A stretch of DNA of 6,895 nucleotides, taken from contig RFHZ01000090.1 in the NCBI GenBank assembly GCA_003696125.1, positions 1 to 6,895 of the forward strand, read 5' to 3'. This document shows positions 1 to 4,959 of this stretch, piece after piece. The notes under the pieces are model-generated. The model saw only the letters and a program-made list of their open reading frames with translations. It did no database searches and was not told the origin of the DNA. Position numbers and translations under genes: made by a program. Position 1 is the first letter of the stretch; the number at the start of each line of letters is the position of its first letter. This DNA is from Nitrospinota bacterium. GTDB taxonomy: Bacteria; Tectomicrobia; Entotheonellia; J063.

Positions 1-828
1 CAGCGGTTGCTGTTTGAGGGTCGATTTTCGCAGAGAGAGGAGATGCTGAAAGACCTGCGAGTTGACAAACTTCTGCATGGCCTTTTCCGGGGTATCGGCG
101 ATGCTTACCACTAGCTGGGGAGCAATGGTGATCGTGGCAGGATTCCGTCCAGCTGCTTCTGCCATGCTGCGGATACGATCTACCCGTTGACGGATTTCCT
201 CTGGACTCAGGATGGCCGGCAACCAGCCATCACCGTACCGGGCGACACGCTGCATCCCCTGCTCAGAATTCCCCCCGATCCAGACCGGTAACGGGTTCTG
301 CAGGGGCTTGGGGTACATTTCCACCCCTTCAAAGCGGATGTACTTTCCTTGAAAGCTCGCTCTACGATCATGGAGTAAGGTGCGAAGAGCCTGTATCCCT
401 TCATCGAGCATCTCACCACGCTGCCAGCCGCGTGCGCTCGGGTGTACTGCTTCAAACTCTTCCCGGTAAGCACCGATTCCTACCCCGAGGATGAGACGAC
501 CACCAGACATCACGTCGAGTGTAGCCGCCTGCTTGGCCAGCACCACCGGATCACGGACCGGGAGCACGGCAACGGCGGTTTGTAACCGGAGCCGGGTGGT
601 AGCCGCAGCCACAAAAGCCAGGGCAACAAAGATATCGTAGTAGCGGGGCGGATCTGGCCATTCTGCCGCCACGTATCGTTGCGTGGTCAGGTGATCATTT
701 CCCCCCACATGATGGTAACCCAGGCGTTCGGCAGCCTGTGCGATCCGGATCAAGGTCCCGGCATCTCCAAACGGTACCGGATACATCAACCCCTCCATCC
801 CGGTACTCAGTCCGACTCCAAACTGCAT
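1..828 (-). CDS. Luciferase-like (LLM class) F420/flavin-dependent oxidoreductase, 3' end cut by window edge
   Basis: The frame stays open from the ATG at 828 to the window edge, giving 276 residues with no stop. The protein is a TIM-barrel oxidoreductase of the bacterial-luciferase superfamily, probably cytoplasmic and using F420 or FMN. Family marks are the N-terminal MQFGVGLST strand, AERLGYHHV (33-41), the LDVMSGGRLILGVGIG block (104-119) and PLPVWIGGNSEQGMQRVARY (179-198) followed by GDGWLP. Members are usually about 290-330 residues, so only the C-terminal helices should be missing. The start is supported by AAGGAGG (845-839) and a nearer AGGAG (836-832). The upstream SD overlaps the stop codon of the preceding gene, suggesting translational coupling. 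It is the third gene of the minus-strand operon. The substrate cannot be predicted: this family is large, and F420 versus FMN use is inferred from overall resemblance. Confidence 0.93.
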   Translation of the reverse strand, partial: MQFGVGLSTGMEGLMYPVPFGDAGTLIRIAQAAERLGYHHVGGNDHLTTQRYVAAEWPDPPRYYDIFVALAFVAAATTRLRLQTAVAVLPVRDPVVLAKQAATLDVMSGGRLILGVGIGAYREEFEAVHPSARGWQRGEMLDEGIQALRTLLHDRRASFQGKYIRFEGVEMYPKPLQNPLPVWIGGNSEQGMQRVARYGDGWLPAILSPEEIRQRVDRIRSMAEAAGRNPATITIAPQLVVSIADTPEKAMQKFVNSQVFQHLLSLRKSTLKQQPL

Positions 829-843
829 CGACTCCTCTCCTCC

Positions 844-1845
844 TTATCTACGCACCTGGGGCATAATATCACGGGCAAAGCGGATGATCGCTTCCTGTAT
901 CGTCTGTCCCGGTGTCAGCACCGGATACATGGTGATCTGATCGACACCGGTGGCCGCAATCTCCTGGAGCTGGGTAATCACCTCTTGCCGGCTCCCGGCA
1001 ACGGCCAGGTGGCGCACAAAGGAATCGGGAACCAGGGAAGCGCTCGGGACGATCAGGCTATAATCCCGTTTAGCCAACTGCGCCTGTAAGGCTGACGGTA
1101 CCTCTAAGCCCAGCACCTCGAGATATTGAAAATGGGGGTAGCTGTTCCAGAGGGGGAGGGCAATCATCCGCTTCACCGCCTGGCGGGCCATCTGCGGGTG
1201 ATCGTCATTCACACAGATGTCTACACGGGCAATGATTTGCACCGGGTGAGGACGTCCCTGGGCGCCTTCCCGGATACGACCGATGGCGTACCGCAGTCCT
1301 GGAGCCGAGGCATAAGGAGCGATCATCACCCCATCAGCCACCGCACCGGCCATCTTCAGCGTATGGTATCCCCGGGTTCCGATGACCACAGGGGGGAGGC
1401 GTGTGACCGGGAAGTTGAGCTGTCCGTTATGACAGAAAAGCACAGACCCTGTATAGTGCACCCTTTCTCCCCGCCACAAGCCACGTATGATCTCTACCGC
1501 TTCGCGGATGGCCACGGCAGGACGCTCACGACGGATCCCCATGGTGGGGAAGCCACTCCCTCCGGCACCAATGCCCAGAATCATGCGTCCATGTGAGAGC
1601 TCGTCCAGGGCAGCAACAGCAGCAGCGGTAAGGGCTGGATGCCGGGCATACGGGTCGGTGACACAGGTTCCCAACCGGATACGGCTGGTACTCATCGCTA
1701 CGGCAGTCAACCCGACGTACACATCACGATAGAACTTTTCGTCGGCGTACCAGAAGACATCGTATCCCTCGTCCTCGGCCAGCCTGGCCAGGGTAATCAG
1801 TTCTTCGGCAGGGTGCTCACCAAAGAGTAGCAGGCCGTATTCCAT
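844..1845 (-). CDS. Mer-like luciferase-family F420-dependent oxidoreductase
   Basis: Complete protein of 333 residues, cytoplasmic, with no signal peptide. It strongly resembles the branch of the luciferase superfamily that contains F420-dependent methylenetetrahydromethanopterin reductase (Mer). Marks are LARLAEDEGYDVFWYADE (19-36), RDVYVGLTAVAMSTSRIRLG (40-59), TDPYARHPALTAAAVAALDE (63-82) and HGRMILGIGAGGSG (85-98). These are followed by AVEIIRGLWRGE (116-127), PPVVIGTRG (151-159) and ADGVMIAPYAS (170-180), where Mer-type proteins bind cofactor. The C-terminal GVDQITMYPV (300-309) is also typical. A true Mer role is not implied: bacterial relatives act on many substrates, and no methanopterin genes are nearby. 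The ATG lies two bases after the stop of the upstream hydrolase gene. There is no good SD, so translation probably depends on reinitiation or coupling. It differs clearly from the downstream oxidoreductase, so the pair is not a recent duplication. Confidence 0.93.
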   Translation of the reverse strand: MEYGLLLFGEHPAEELITLARLAEDEGYDVFWYADEKFYRDVYVGLTAVAMSTSRIRLGTCVTDPYARHPALTAAAVAALDELSHGRMILGIGAGGSGFPTMGIRRERPAVAIREAVEIIRGLWRGERVHYTGSVLFCHNGQLNFPVTRLPPVVIGTRGYHTLKMAGAVADGVMIAPYASAPGLRYAIGRIREGAQGRPHPVQIIARVDICVNDDHPQMARQAVKRMIALPLWNSYPHFQYLEVLGLEVPSALQAQLAKRDYSLIVPSASLVPDSFVRHLAVAGSRQEVITQLQEIAATGVDQITMYPVLTPGQTIQEAIIRFARDIMPQVRR

Positions 1846-1847
1846 GC

Positions 1848-2738
1848 TTAAAATCCAAAACCAAAGAGTTGATTGGCGTTTGCAAACGCGACCTTCCGGA
1901 TATGCTCGGGAGGAATCCCGGCCCGTCGCATGGCACGGATCGCCTTGGGAATGGCCAGGAGATCGGTGGAACGGTACGGGATGTGGTCTGAGTTGAGCAG
2001 GATGCGATCAGGACCGTAATGCTGTACCCATTCCACCACCTGTTGGGGAGGGATGGGACGGAGTTCGCTACCGATACTCAGCGCACACCAGGCCCGCGTC
2101 TCTTTATGGACAAAGTCGATGATGGTCGCATCCACATGATCGATCACGAGCAGGCGATGCTCCAGCCCCACGCGCTCCACTATCTCCAGATCCTGCTGCA
2201 GATAGTGCAGGCGGAACCTTTCCGGAGGAATCGCCTCCTGCGTGGCCACTCCCCCCAGGAAATCCTGGCTCTTCTTGGGCGTAGGGGTATGGAGGATCAG
2301 CGGTTTTCCCGCATCTGCTGCCACCCGCATCTGCGCTTCCAGGCAACGCGCCTGATCTGCCAGCGGCCAGGTAAACCCAAAATACTGTCCCGGATCGAGT
2401 CCCACTTCTCCCACCGCAACCACGTGCGGGTCCTGCAGGTAGCGGGGAAGGAGTTTAACCAGTTGCGGCCAATCCCGCACCCGGGTCATGGCACTGATCC
2501 CCACGGCACACTTCAGGCGAATGAAGTGCTTCTCCTCCGAGACCCGGGCCAGGCGAATGGGGTTTTCCCAGAAGCGACGAATCTCCTCTGGTCCCGGCAC
2601 CTCTTCCCAGATCTCCCGGTACACATGGGGGTTACCGCAGGAGAGCACCGCACCGACCATGCCCGACATCCCCAAAAGCTCCCAGTCATCCCAGCTCAGG
2701 GCCTGCATGTGGTTGTGGCTATCGATGTAGGAGTGCAT
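1848..2738 (-). CDS. TatD-fold metal-dependent hydrolase (amidohydrolase-like TIM barrel)
   Basis: Protein of 296 residues from the chosen start. The metal-site pattern of TatD-type hydrolases is complete: DSHNH with H8 and H10, GEVGLD with E111, LILHTP with H150, VIDHVD with H201 and NSDH with D251. The layout (YIDSHNH start, LLPRYLQDPHVVAVGEVGLD, the late NSDHIPYRSTDLLAIPKA segment) recalls the COG1099 group of predicted TatD-fold hydrolases rather than the nuclease TatD itself. The reaction is probably hydrolysis of an ester, amide or lactone, but the substrate is unknown. An upstream in-frame ATG at 2789 would add 17 residues. I prefer 2738 because AAGGAG (2751-2746) sits seven bases before it, the family starts right before the HxH strand, and nothing like an SD precedes 2789. 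It is the first gene of the minus-strand operon. Confidence 0.88.
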   Translation of the reverse strand: MHSYIDSHNHMQALSWDDWELLGMSGMVGAVLSCGNPHVYREIWEEVPGPEEIRRFWENPIRLARVSEEKHFIRLKCAVGISAMTRVRDWPQLVKLLPRYLQDPHVVAVGEVGLDPGQYFGFTWPLADQARCLEAQMRVAADAGKPLILHTPTPKKSQDFLGGVATQEAIPPERFRLHYLQQDLEIVERVGLEHRLLVIDHVDATIIDFVHKETRAWCALSIGSELRPIPPQQVVEWVQHYGPDRILLNSDHIPYRSTDLLAIPKAIRAMRRAGIPPEHIRKVAFANANQLFGFGF

Positions 2739-2801
2739 AAACGATCTCCTTATCCCTTGCTCCACCTCTTTCAGAGTCTGAGCGAACATGCTACGCTACA
2801 T

Positions 2802-2838
2802 GGCACCGGGAGGCTACCCTCTTTCTGTACCCGGTGCC
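2802..2838. repeat. Perfect 9-bp inverted repeat in the hydrolase operon leader
   Basis: GGCACCGGG at 2802-2810 and its exact complement CCCGGTGCC at 2830-2838 flank a 19-base spacer. It lies inside the predicted 5' leader of the minus-strand operon for both candidate start sites. It could form an RNA hairpin about 64 bases before the hydrolase start codon, or serve as a two-half-site operator. No U-run follows on either strand, so it does not look like an intrinsic terminator. Confidence 0.6.
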
Positions 2839-2850
2839 CATCCTGGTACC

Positions 2851-2880
2851 ACCATAAGCGGAAACACCTCCTATCGTCAA
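2851..2880 (-). promoter_or_regulatory. Possible sigma-70-type promoter for the hydrolase operon
   Basis: On the minus strand TTGACG (2880-2875) is followed after 18 bases by TATGGT (2856-2851). This is five of six and four of six matches to the -35 and -10 consensus. Transcription would start near 2844, giving a leader of about 105 bases that includes the inverted repeat at 2802-2838. It could give basal expression next to the sigma-54-type promoter upstream. It is only moderate evidence. Confidence 0.35.
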
Positions 2881-2929
2881 GGGAAAAGAAGAGAGAGTTC
2901 GATGTGCCATTTTGTGCACATTGGGCAAG

Positions 2930-2955
2930 CAGGTGTGCAGTTATTTGCTCACCTG
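2930..2955. repeat. Imperfect inverted repeat, candidate operator between the divergent promoters
   Basis: CAGGTGTGCA (2930-2939) and TGCTCACCTG (2946-2955) are complementary at nine of ten positions across a 6-base spacer. The centre lies about 107 bases upstream of the predicted regulator start site (near 3050) and covers the predicted start of the minus-strand operon (near 2949). A protein bound here could activate rightward transcription while blocking leftward transcription. The sequence differs from the palindromes at 4559-4599. Confidence 0.4.
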
Positions 2956-2959
2956 TATA

Positions 2960-2975
2960 TGCTCTTTTCCTGCCA
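2960..2975 (-). promoter_or_regulatory. Candidate sigma-54 (-24/-12) promoter of the hydrolase/oxidoreductase operon
   Basis: Read on the minus strand the site is TGGCAGGAAAAGAGCA. The invariant GG and GC are ten bases apart, and TGGCA plus the following G match the TGGCACG-N4-TTGCW consensus (9 of 12 defined positions). Transcription would start near 2949, leaving a leader of about 210 bases. It shares TGGCA-K-G-A-R-A-A-N-N-GC-W with the sites at 3024 and 4744, which is the main support. The -12 element (GAGCA) is imperfect. Confidence 0.55.
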
Positions 2976-3023
2976 GCAGGATGTGTGCTGCCTTCGCCAC
3001 GGTACCCTTGCCCGGGAGGAGGA

Positions 3024-3039
3024 TGGCATGAGAAATGCA
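3024..3039 (+). promoter_or_regulatory. Candidate sigma-54 (-24/-12) promoter of the response regulator gene
   Basis: The site is TGGCATGAGAAATGCA, with GG (3025-3026) and GC (3037-3038) ten bases apart and 10 of 12 defined consensus positions matched. It is the best of the three sites. Transcription would start near 3050, giving a leader of about 135 bases before the regulator ATG. It suggests that the regulator drives its own synthesis, as is common for NtrC-type activators. Confidence 0.65.
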
Positions 3040-3142
3040 ACCATAAATCTTCAGAGAAAAGTTACAAAAATCGAGGAAGGGGGTGAGAGCATTGACTCGA
3101 TGATAGCAGAAGGGAGCTTGAGGAGAGATGCCGGCTTGACCG

Positions 3143-3167
3143 CCTGTGGGTGAGAGGGGTCCACAGG
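3143..3167 (+). repeat. Hairpin just upstream of the regulator's ribosome binding site
   Basis: CCTGTGG (3143-3149) and CCACAGG (3161-3167) are perfectly complementary around an 11-base loop. The stem ends two bases before the AAGGAGGTGA ribosome binding site, so in RNA it could affect access to that site. As DNA its centre lies about 206 bases upstream of the predicted left-facing sigma-54 start, so it could also be an activator site for that promoter. Which role applies cannot be decided from sequence. Confidence 0.45.
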
Positions 3168-3185
3168 AAAAGGAGGTGAGGTACC

Positions 3186-4541
3186 ATGCCGAGAGTCCAT
3201 GTGTTAATTGTGGACGACGACGAAATAGTCCGGAGTACGATCGGTGAAACCTTGGCCGGACGGGGGTACCAGATAAGTGCGGTGGCTTGTGGAGACGAGG
3301 CCTGTCAAGTAATCACCCGACACGACATCGATGTGGTCCTCCTCGATGTCGTAATGCCGGGGATGGGAGGACTGGAAGTCCTTGGCTGGATCAAAGAGCA
3401 TGCACCGTTTACCGAAGTGATCATGTTGACCGGGTACGGCACCATCGATAGTGCCGTACAGGCGATGCAGCTTGGAGCGAGCCATTACCTGACCAAACCC
3501 TGCCAGCTTGATGCCCTCGATGCAGTGATTCAGAAAGCCTACGAAACCCGCCAGAAAAGACTCTTACAAAGCGAATTGACTTACCGTGAGCGCTTTCCCG
3601 AACTCATCGGCCAGAGTTTACCGCTCAAGGCTATCAAGGGGATGATCGAGAAAGTTGCTCCCACCGACTCCACCGTCCTCGTCCAGGGGGAGAGCGGAGT
3701 GGGCAAAGAGTTGATTGCCCGGTGTATTCACCGGCACAGTCCCCGCAGTTCGTATCCGTTTGTGGTGGTCGATTGCACCGTGTTGCAGGAAAATTTGCTA
3801 CAGAGTGAACTGTTCGGCCATGAACGTGGATCGTTTACCGGAGCGATTCGACGGAAACCGGGACTCTTTGAAGTGGCGCACCGGGGCACGCTTTTCCTGG
3901 ACGAAATCGGTGAGATGACGCTCTCCACTCAGGCCCAGCTCCTGCGCGTCCTGGAAACAGGACGGTTCCGTCGTTTAGGAGGAACCAGGGATATCCTGAC
4001 CGACGTCCGCATCATCGGAGCCACCAAGCAAGACCTGCAGGAGCGTATGGCTGCTGGCCAGTTCCGGGAAGACCTCTACTATCGCCTGAACGTCATTACC
4101 ATCACCCCACCCCCTCTGCGAGAGAGGCCGGAGGATATCCCTCTTTTGGTGGAATACTTCCTCCACCACATGCCCATACCGAAAAAGCGGAAGAAGCGCA
4201 TCACGCCTGAAGCCATGTCCATCCTGCAGTCTTATTCCTGGCCGGGAAACATCCGGGAGTTGCGCAATATCCTAGAGCGAGCGGTCATCCTCTCTGAAGG
4301 AGACGAGATCACGGCACGCGATCTCCCGGCTGATCTGCGAGGAGAGCCGAACTTTTGGGTGAAAAACGGCATCCCCATCCTCTCCCTCCCCCAGCTCAAA
4401 GAGCGATACCTGGAGGTGGAGAAACAGCACATTGCCACTCTTCTTGCCAGATATGGCGGTCATCGCTCTACCGTTGCCCGTCTCCTCCAAATCAGTGAAC
4501 GCAACCTCTACCGGAAGATCAAACAATACCAGCTCGACTAG
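3186..4541 (+). CDS. NtrC-family response regulator, sigma-54 enhancer-binding protein
   Basis: Complete protein of 451 residues, the usual length for NtrC-type regulators. The receiver domain (about 4-118) has the acidic pocket D10-D11, phospho-acceptor D54, T82 and K104. The AAA+ domain (about 139-367) has Walker A GESGVGKE (168-175), the sigma-54 contact loop as GSFTGA (215-220, usual form GAFTGA) and Walker B GTLFLDE (234-240). It continues with REDLYYRLNV (294-303) carrying the arginine-finger region, and sensor II WPGNIRELRN (352-361). A Fis-type helix-turn-helix covers about 424-450 (TVARLLQISERNLYRKIKQY). Phosphorylation should promote oligomerisation, binding to upstream sites and ATP-driven opening of sigma-54 promoters. 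The start is fixed by AAGGAGGTGA six bases upstream. No sensor kinase gene is present in the window. Three candidate sigma-54 promoters nearby, one its own, make local control likely. The signal is unknown. Confidence 0.97.
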   Translation: MPRVHVLIVDDDEIVRSTIGETLAGRGYQISAVACGDEACQVITRHDIDVVLLDVVMPGMGGLEVLGWIKEHAPFTEVIMLTGYGTIDSAVQAMQLGASHYLTKPCQLDALDAVIQKAYETRQKRLLQSELTYRERFPELIGQSLPLKAIKGMIEKVAPTDSTVLVQGESGVGKELIARCIHRHSPRSSYPFVVVDCTVLQENLLQSELFGHERGSFTGAIRRKPGLFEVAHRGTLFLDEIGEMTLSTQAQLLRVLETGRFRRLGGTRDILTDVRIIGATKQDLQERMAAGQFREDLYYRLNVITITPPPLRERPEDIPLLVEYFLHHMPIPKKRKKRITPEAMSILQSYSWPGNIRELRNILERAVILSEGDEITARDLPADLRGEPNFWVKNGIPILSLPQLKERYLEVEKQHIATLLARYGGHRSTVARLLQISERNLYRKIKQYQLD

Positions 4542-4558
4542 TCTCCCCTGCTCCTGAC

Positions 4559-4576
4559 CTCGACAGCGCTATCAGG
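4559..4576. promoter_or_regulatory. Distal palindromic activator site (degenerate copy)
   Basis: CTCGACAGCGCTATCAGG matches the perfect palindrome just downstream at 15 of 18 positions, sharing the GACAGCGCT core. The two centres are 22 bp apart, about two helical turns, so proteins bound there would lie on the same DNA face. This fits tandem binding of dimers of an NtrC-type activator. It begins 18 bases after the regulator stop codon. Confidence 0.55.
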
Positions 4577-4579
4577 GAA

Positions 4580-4599
4580 ACCTGACAGCGCTGTCAGGT
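4580..4599. promoter_or_regulatory. Perfect 20-bp palindrome, candidate upstream activator site
   Basis: The core CCTGACAGC (4581-4589) is followed directly by its exact complement GCTGTCAGG, and the flanking A and T extend the match to 20 bp. There is no spacer, so an RNA hairpin would have to open its central pairs, and no U-run follows. A dimeric DNA-binding site is more likely than a terminator. The centre is about 180 bases upstream of the predicted oxidase start site. Binding by the adjacent regulator is inferred from position and the tandem arrangement. Confidence 0.65.
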
Positions 4600-4616
4600 C
4601 ACGGAACATGAGTATA

Positions 4617-4637
4617 GGAGGGGATTTCTCCCTTTTC
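4617..4637 (+). terminator. Weak possible terminator after the regulator gene
   Basis: AGGGGA (4619-4624) can pair with TCCCTT (4629-4634) around a TTTC loop with one G-U pair, followed by TTC. The stem is short and the U-run poor. Read-through from the regulator into the oxidase is therefore possible. Confidence 0.2.
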
Positions 4638-4743
4638 TCCCCTCTCCAGCCTGTCAACCGGGTCAGTCTTCCTCCCTCTATCTCTCGAGGTCTCGCCGGT
4701 GTAAAGCCTTCAGGCTGTAGGGATTGCTCGCCTTGCCCTGTTC

Positions 4744-4759
4744 TGGCATGAAAACCGCT
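4744..4759 (+). promoter_or_regulatory. Candidate sigma-54 (-24/-12) promoter of the multicopper oxidase gene
   Basis: The site is TGGCATGAAAACCGCT. GG (4745-4746) and GC (4757-4758) are ten bases apart, and 9 of 12 defined consensus positions match, with a T or C before TGG as usual. Transcription would start near 4770, giving a leader of about 80 bases. Two tandem palindromes lie about 180 and 200 bases upstream of that start. The -12 half (CCGCT) departs from TTGCT, so the promoter may be weak or strictly activator-dependent. Confidence 0.65.
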
Positions 4760-4782
4760 TTACGCTTGGAGAAAGGGTACGC

Positions 4783-4794
4783 TGACCCAGGTCA
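4783..4794. repeat. Short inverted repeat in the oxidase leader
   Basis: TGACC and GGTCA are exact complements separated by CA. The repeat lies about 14-25 bases after the predicted transcription start, where a repressor could act. It is short enough to be chance. Confidence 0.25.
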
Positions 4795-4851
4795 CGGTGA
4801 GCACCATCGAAAATGGGTAGGTCAACAGTGGAGGAAAGAGGAGGAGAGCCT

Positions 4852-4959
4852 ATGCTGAACCGACGACAGTTTCTACAATGGAGCATGCTGGCTGGAGCAG
4901 GGTTATTGCTTCCTGGCAAATGGAGACTCCCCCGCGCCTTGGCCCTCCCTGTGCCAGGG
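4852..4959 (+). other. Twin-arginine (Tat) signal peptide of the multicopper oxidase
   Basis: The N-terminus MLNRRQFLQWSMLAGAGLLL has the RRxFL twin-arginine motif (R4-R5, F7, L8) followed by a hydrophobic stretch. A cleavage region is plausible around the ALALP segment near residues 33-37. This predicts export of the folded, copper-loaded enzyme. The exact cleavage point is uncertain. Confidence 0.85.

Larger units (their letters stand above)
2739..3185. promoter_or_regulatory. Divergent control region between the hydrolase operon and the response regulator
   Basis: A 447-base stretch with no convincing gene. In order it contains the SD of the hydrolase (2751-2746), a 9-bp inverted repeat (2802-2838) and a possible sigma-70 promoter facing left (2851-2880). 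Next come overlapping inverted repeats around 2902-2921 (ATGTGC, 8-base spacer, GCACAT), an imperfect inverted repeat (2930-2955) and a left-facing sigma-54-type promoter (2960-2975). The right-hand part holds a right-facing sigma-54-type promoter (3024-3039), a hairpin (3143-3167) and the SD of the regulator (AAGGAGGTGA, 3170-3179). Base use here is more A-rich than in the flanking genes. Confidence 0.8.
4542..4851 (+). promoter_or_regulatory. Control region between regulator and multicopper oxidase
   Basis: A 310-base stretch without a gene. It starts with two tandem palindromes (4559-4599), then a pyrimidine-rich segment with a weak possible terminator (4617-4637). A short inverted repeat AGCCT-TC-AGGCT follows at 4705-4716, then a sigma-54-type promoter (4744-4759) and a short inverted repeat after its start (4783-4794). 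The oxidase SD (AGGAGG, 4839-4844) ends the region. Activator sites roughly 180-200 bases upstream, a spacer and a -24/-12 element form the classic layout of an enhancer-dependent promoter. I saw no clear IHF consensus in the spacer. Confidence 0.75.

Noticed and set aside
1126-1596. Plus-strand open frames across the luciferase-family gene at 844-1845.
   Set aside because: They are shadows of the conserved minus-strand protein with no family resemblance or ribosome binding sites.
2347-2362. A further GG-N10-GC site with TGGCA on the minus strand (TGGCAGATCAGGCGCG).
   Set aside because: It lies inside the hydrolase coding region, lacks the G after the sixth base and the A-rich spacer shared by the three intergenic sites, and faces no nearby gene start.
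2739-2789. A 17-residue N-terminal extension of the hydrolase from the ATG at 2789.
   Set aside because: There is no SD before 2789, while 2738 has AAGGAG at seven bases and starts right at the conserved HxH strand. The extension would encode the SD of the better start.
2843-2854. GGTGGTACC on the minus strand, recalling the conserved T-box leader sequence.
   Set aside because: The rest of the T-box core (the following GCG and a competing terminator) is missing, and the downstream genes are not amino-acid or tRNA-charging genes.
2019-3086. A 355-codon open frame on the plus strand over the hydrolase gene.
   Set aside because: It is antisense to a gene with a full metal-site motif set, has no recognisable domain, and runs into the control region. 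Long antisense frames are common in GC-rich genes.
3028-3153. A 41-codon reading frame (MRNATINLQRKVTK...) with GGAGGAGG just upstream, and its longer form from 2788.
   Set aside because: Its ATG lies inside the -24/-12 promoter element, so the sigma-54 transcript starting near 3050 would not contain it. Its codon use (AGA, AAA, ATA) is unlike the neighbouring genes, and I recognise no family. A real small protein would need a promoter further upstream.
4580-4599. The 20-bp palindrome read as an intrinsic terminator of the regulator gene.
   Set aside because: It has no loop bases and no T-run after it, and a partial second copy sits two helical turns away, which fits protein binding better.
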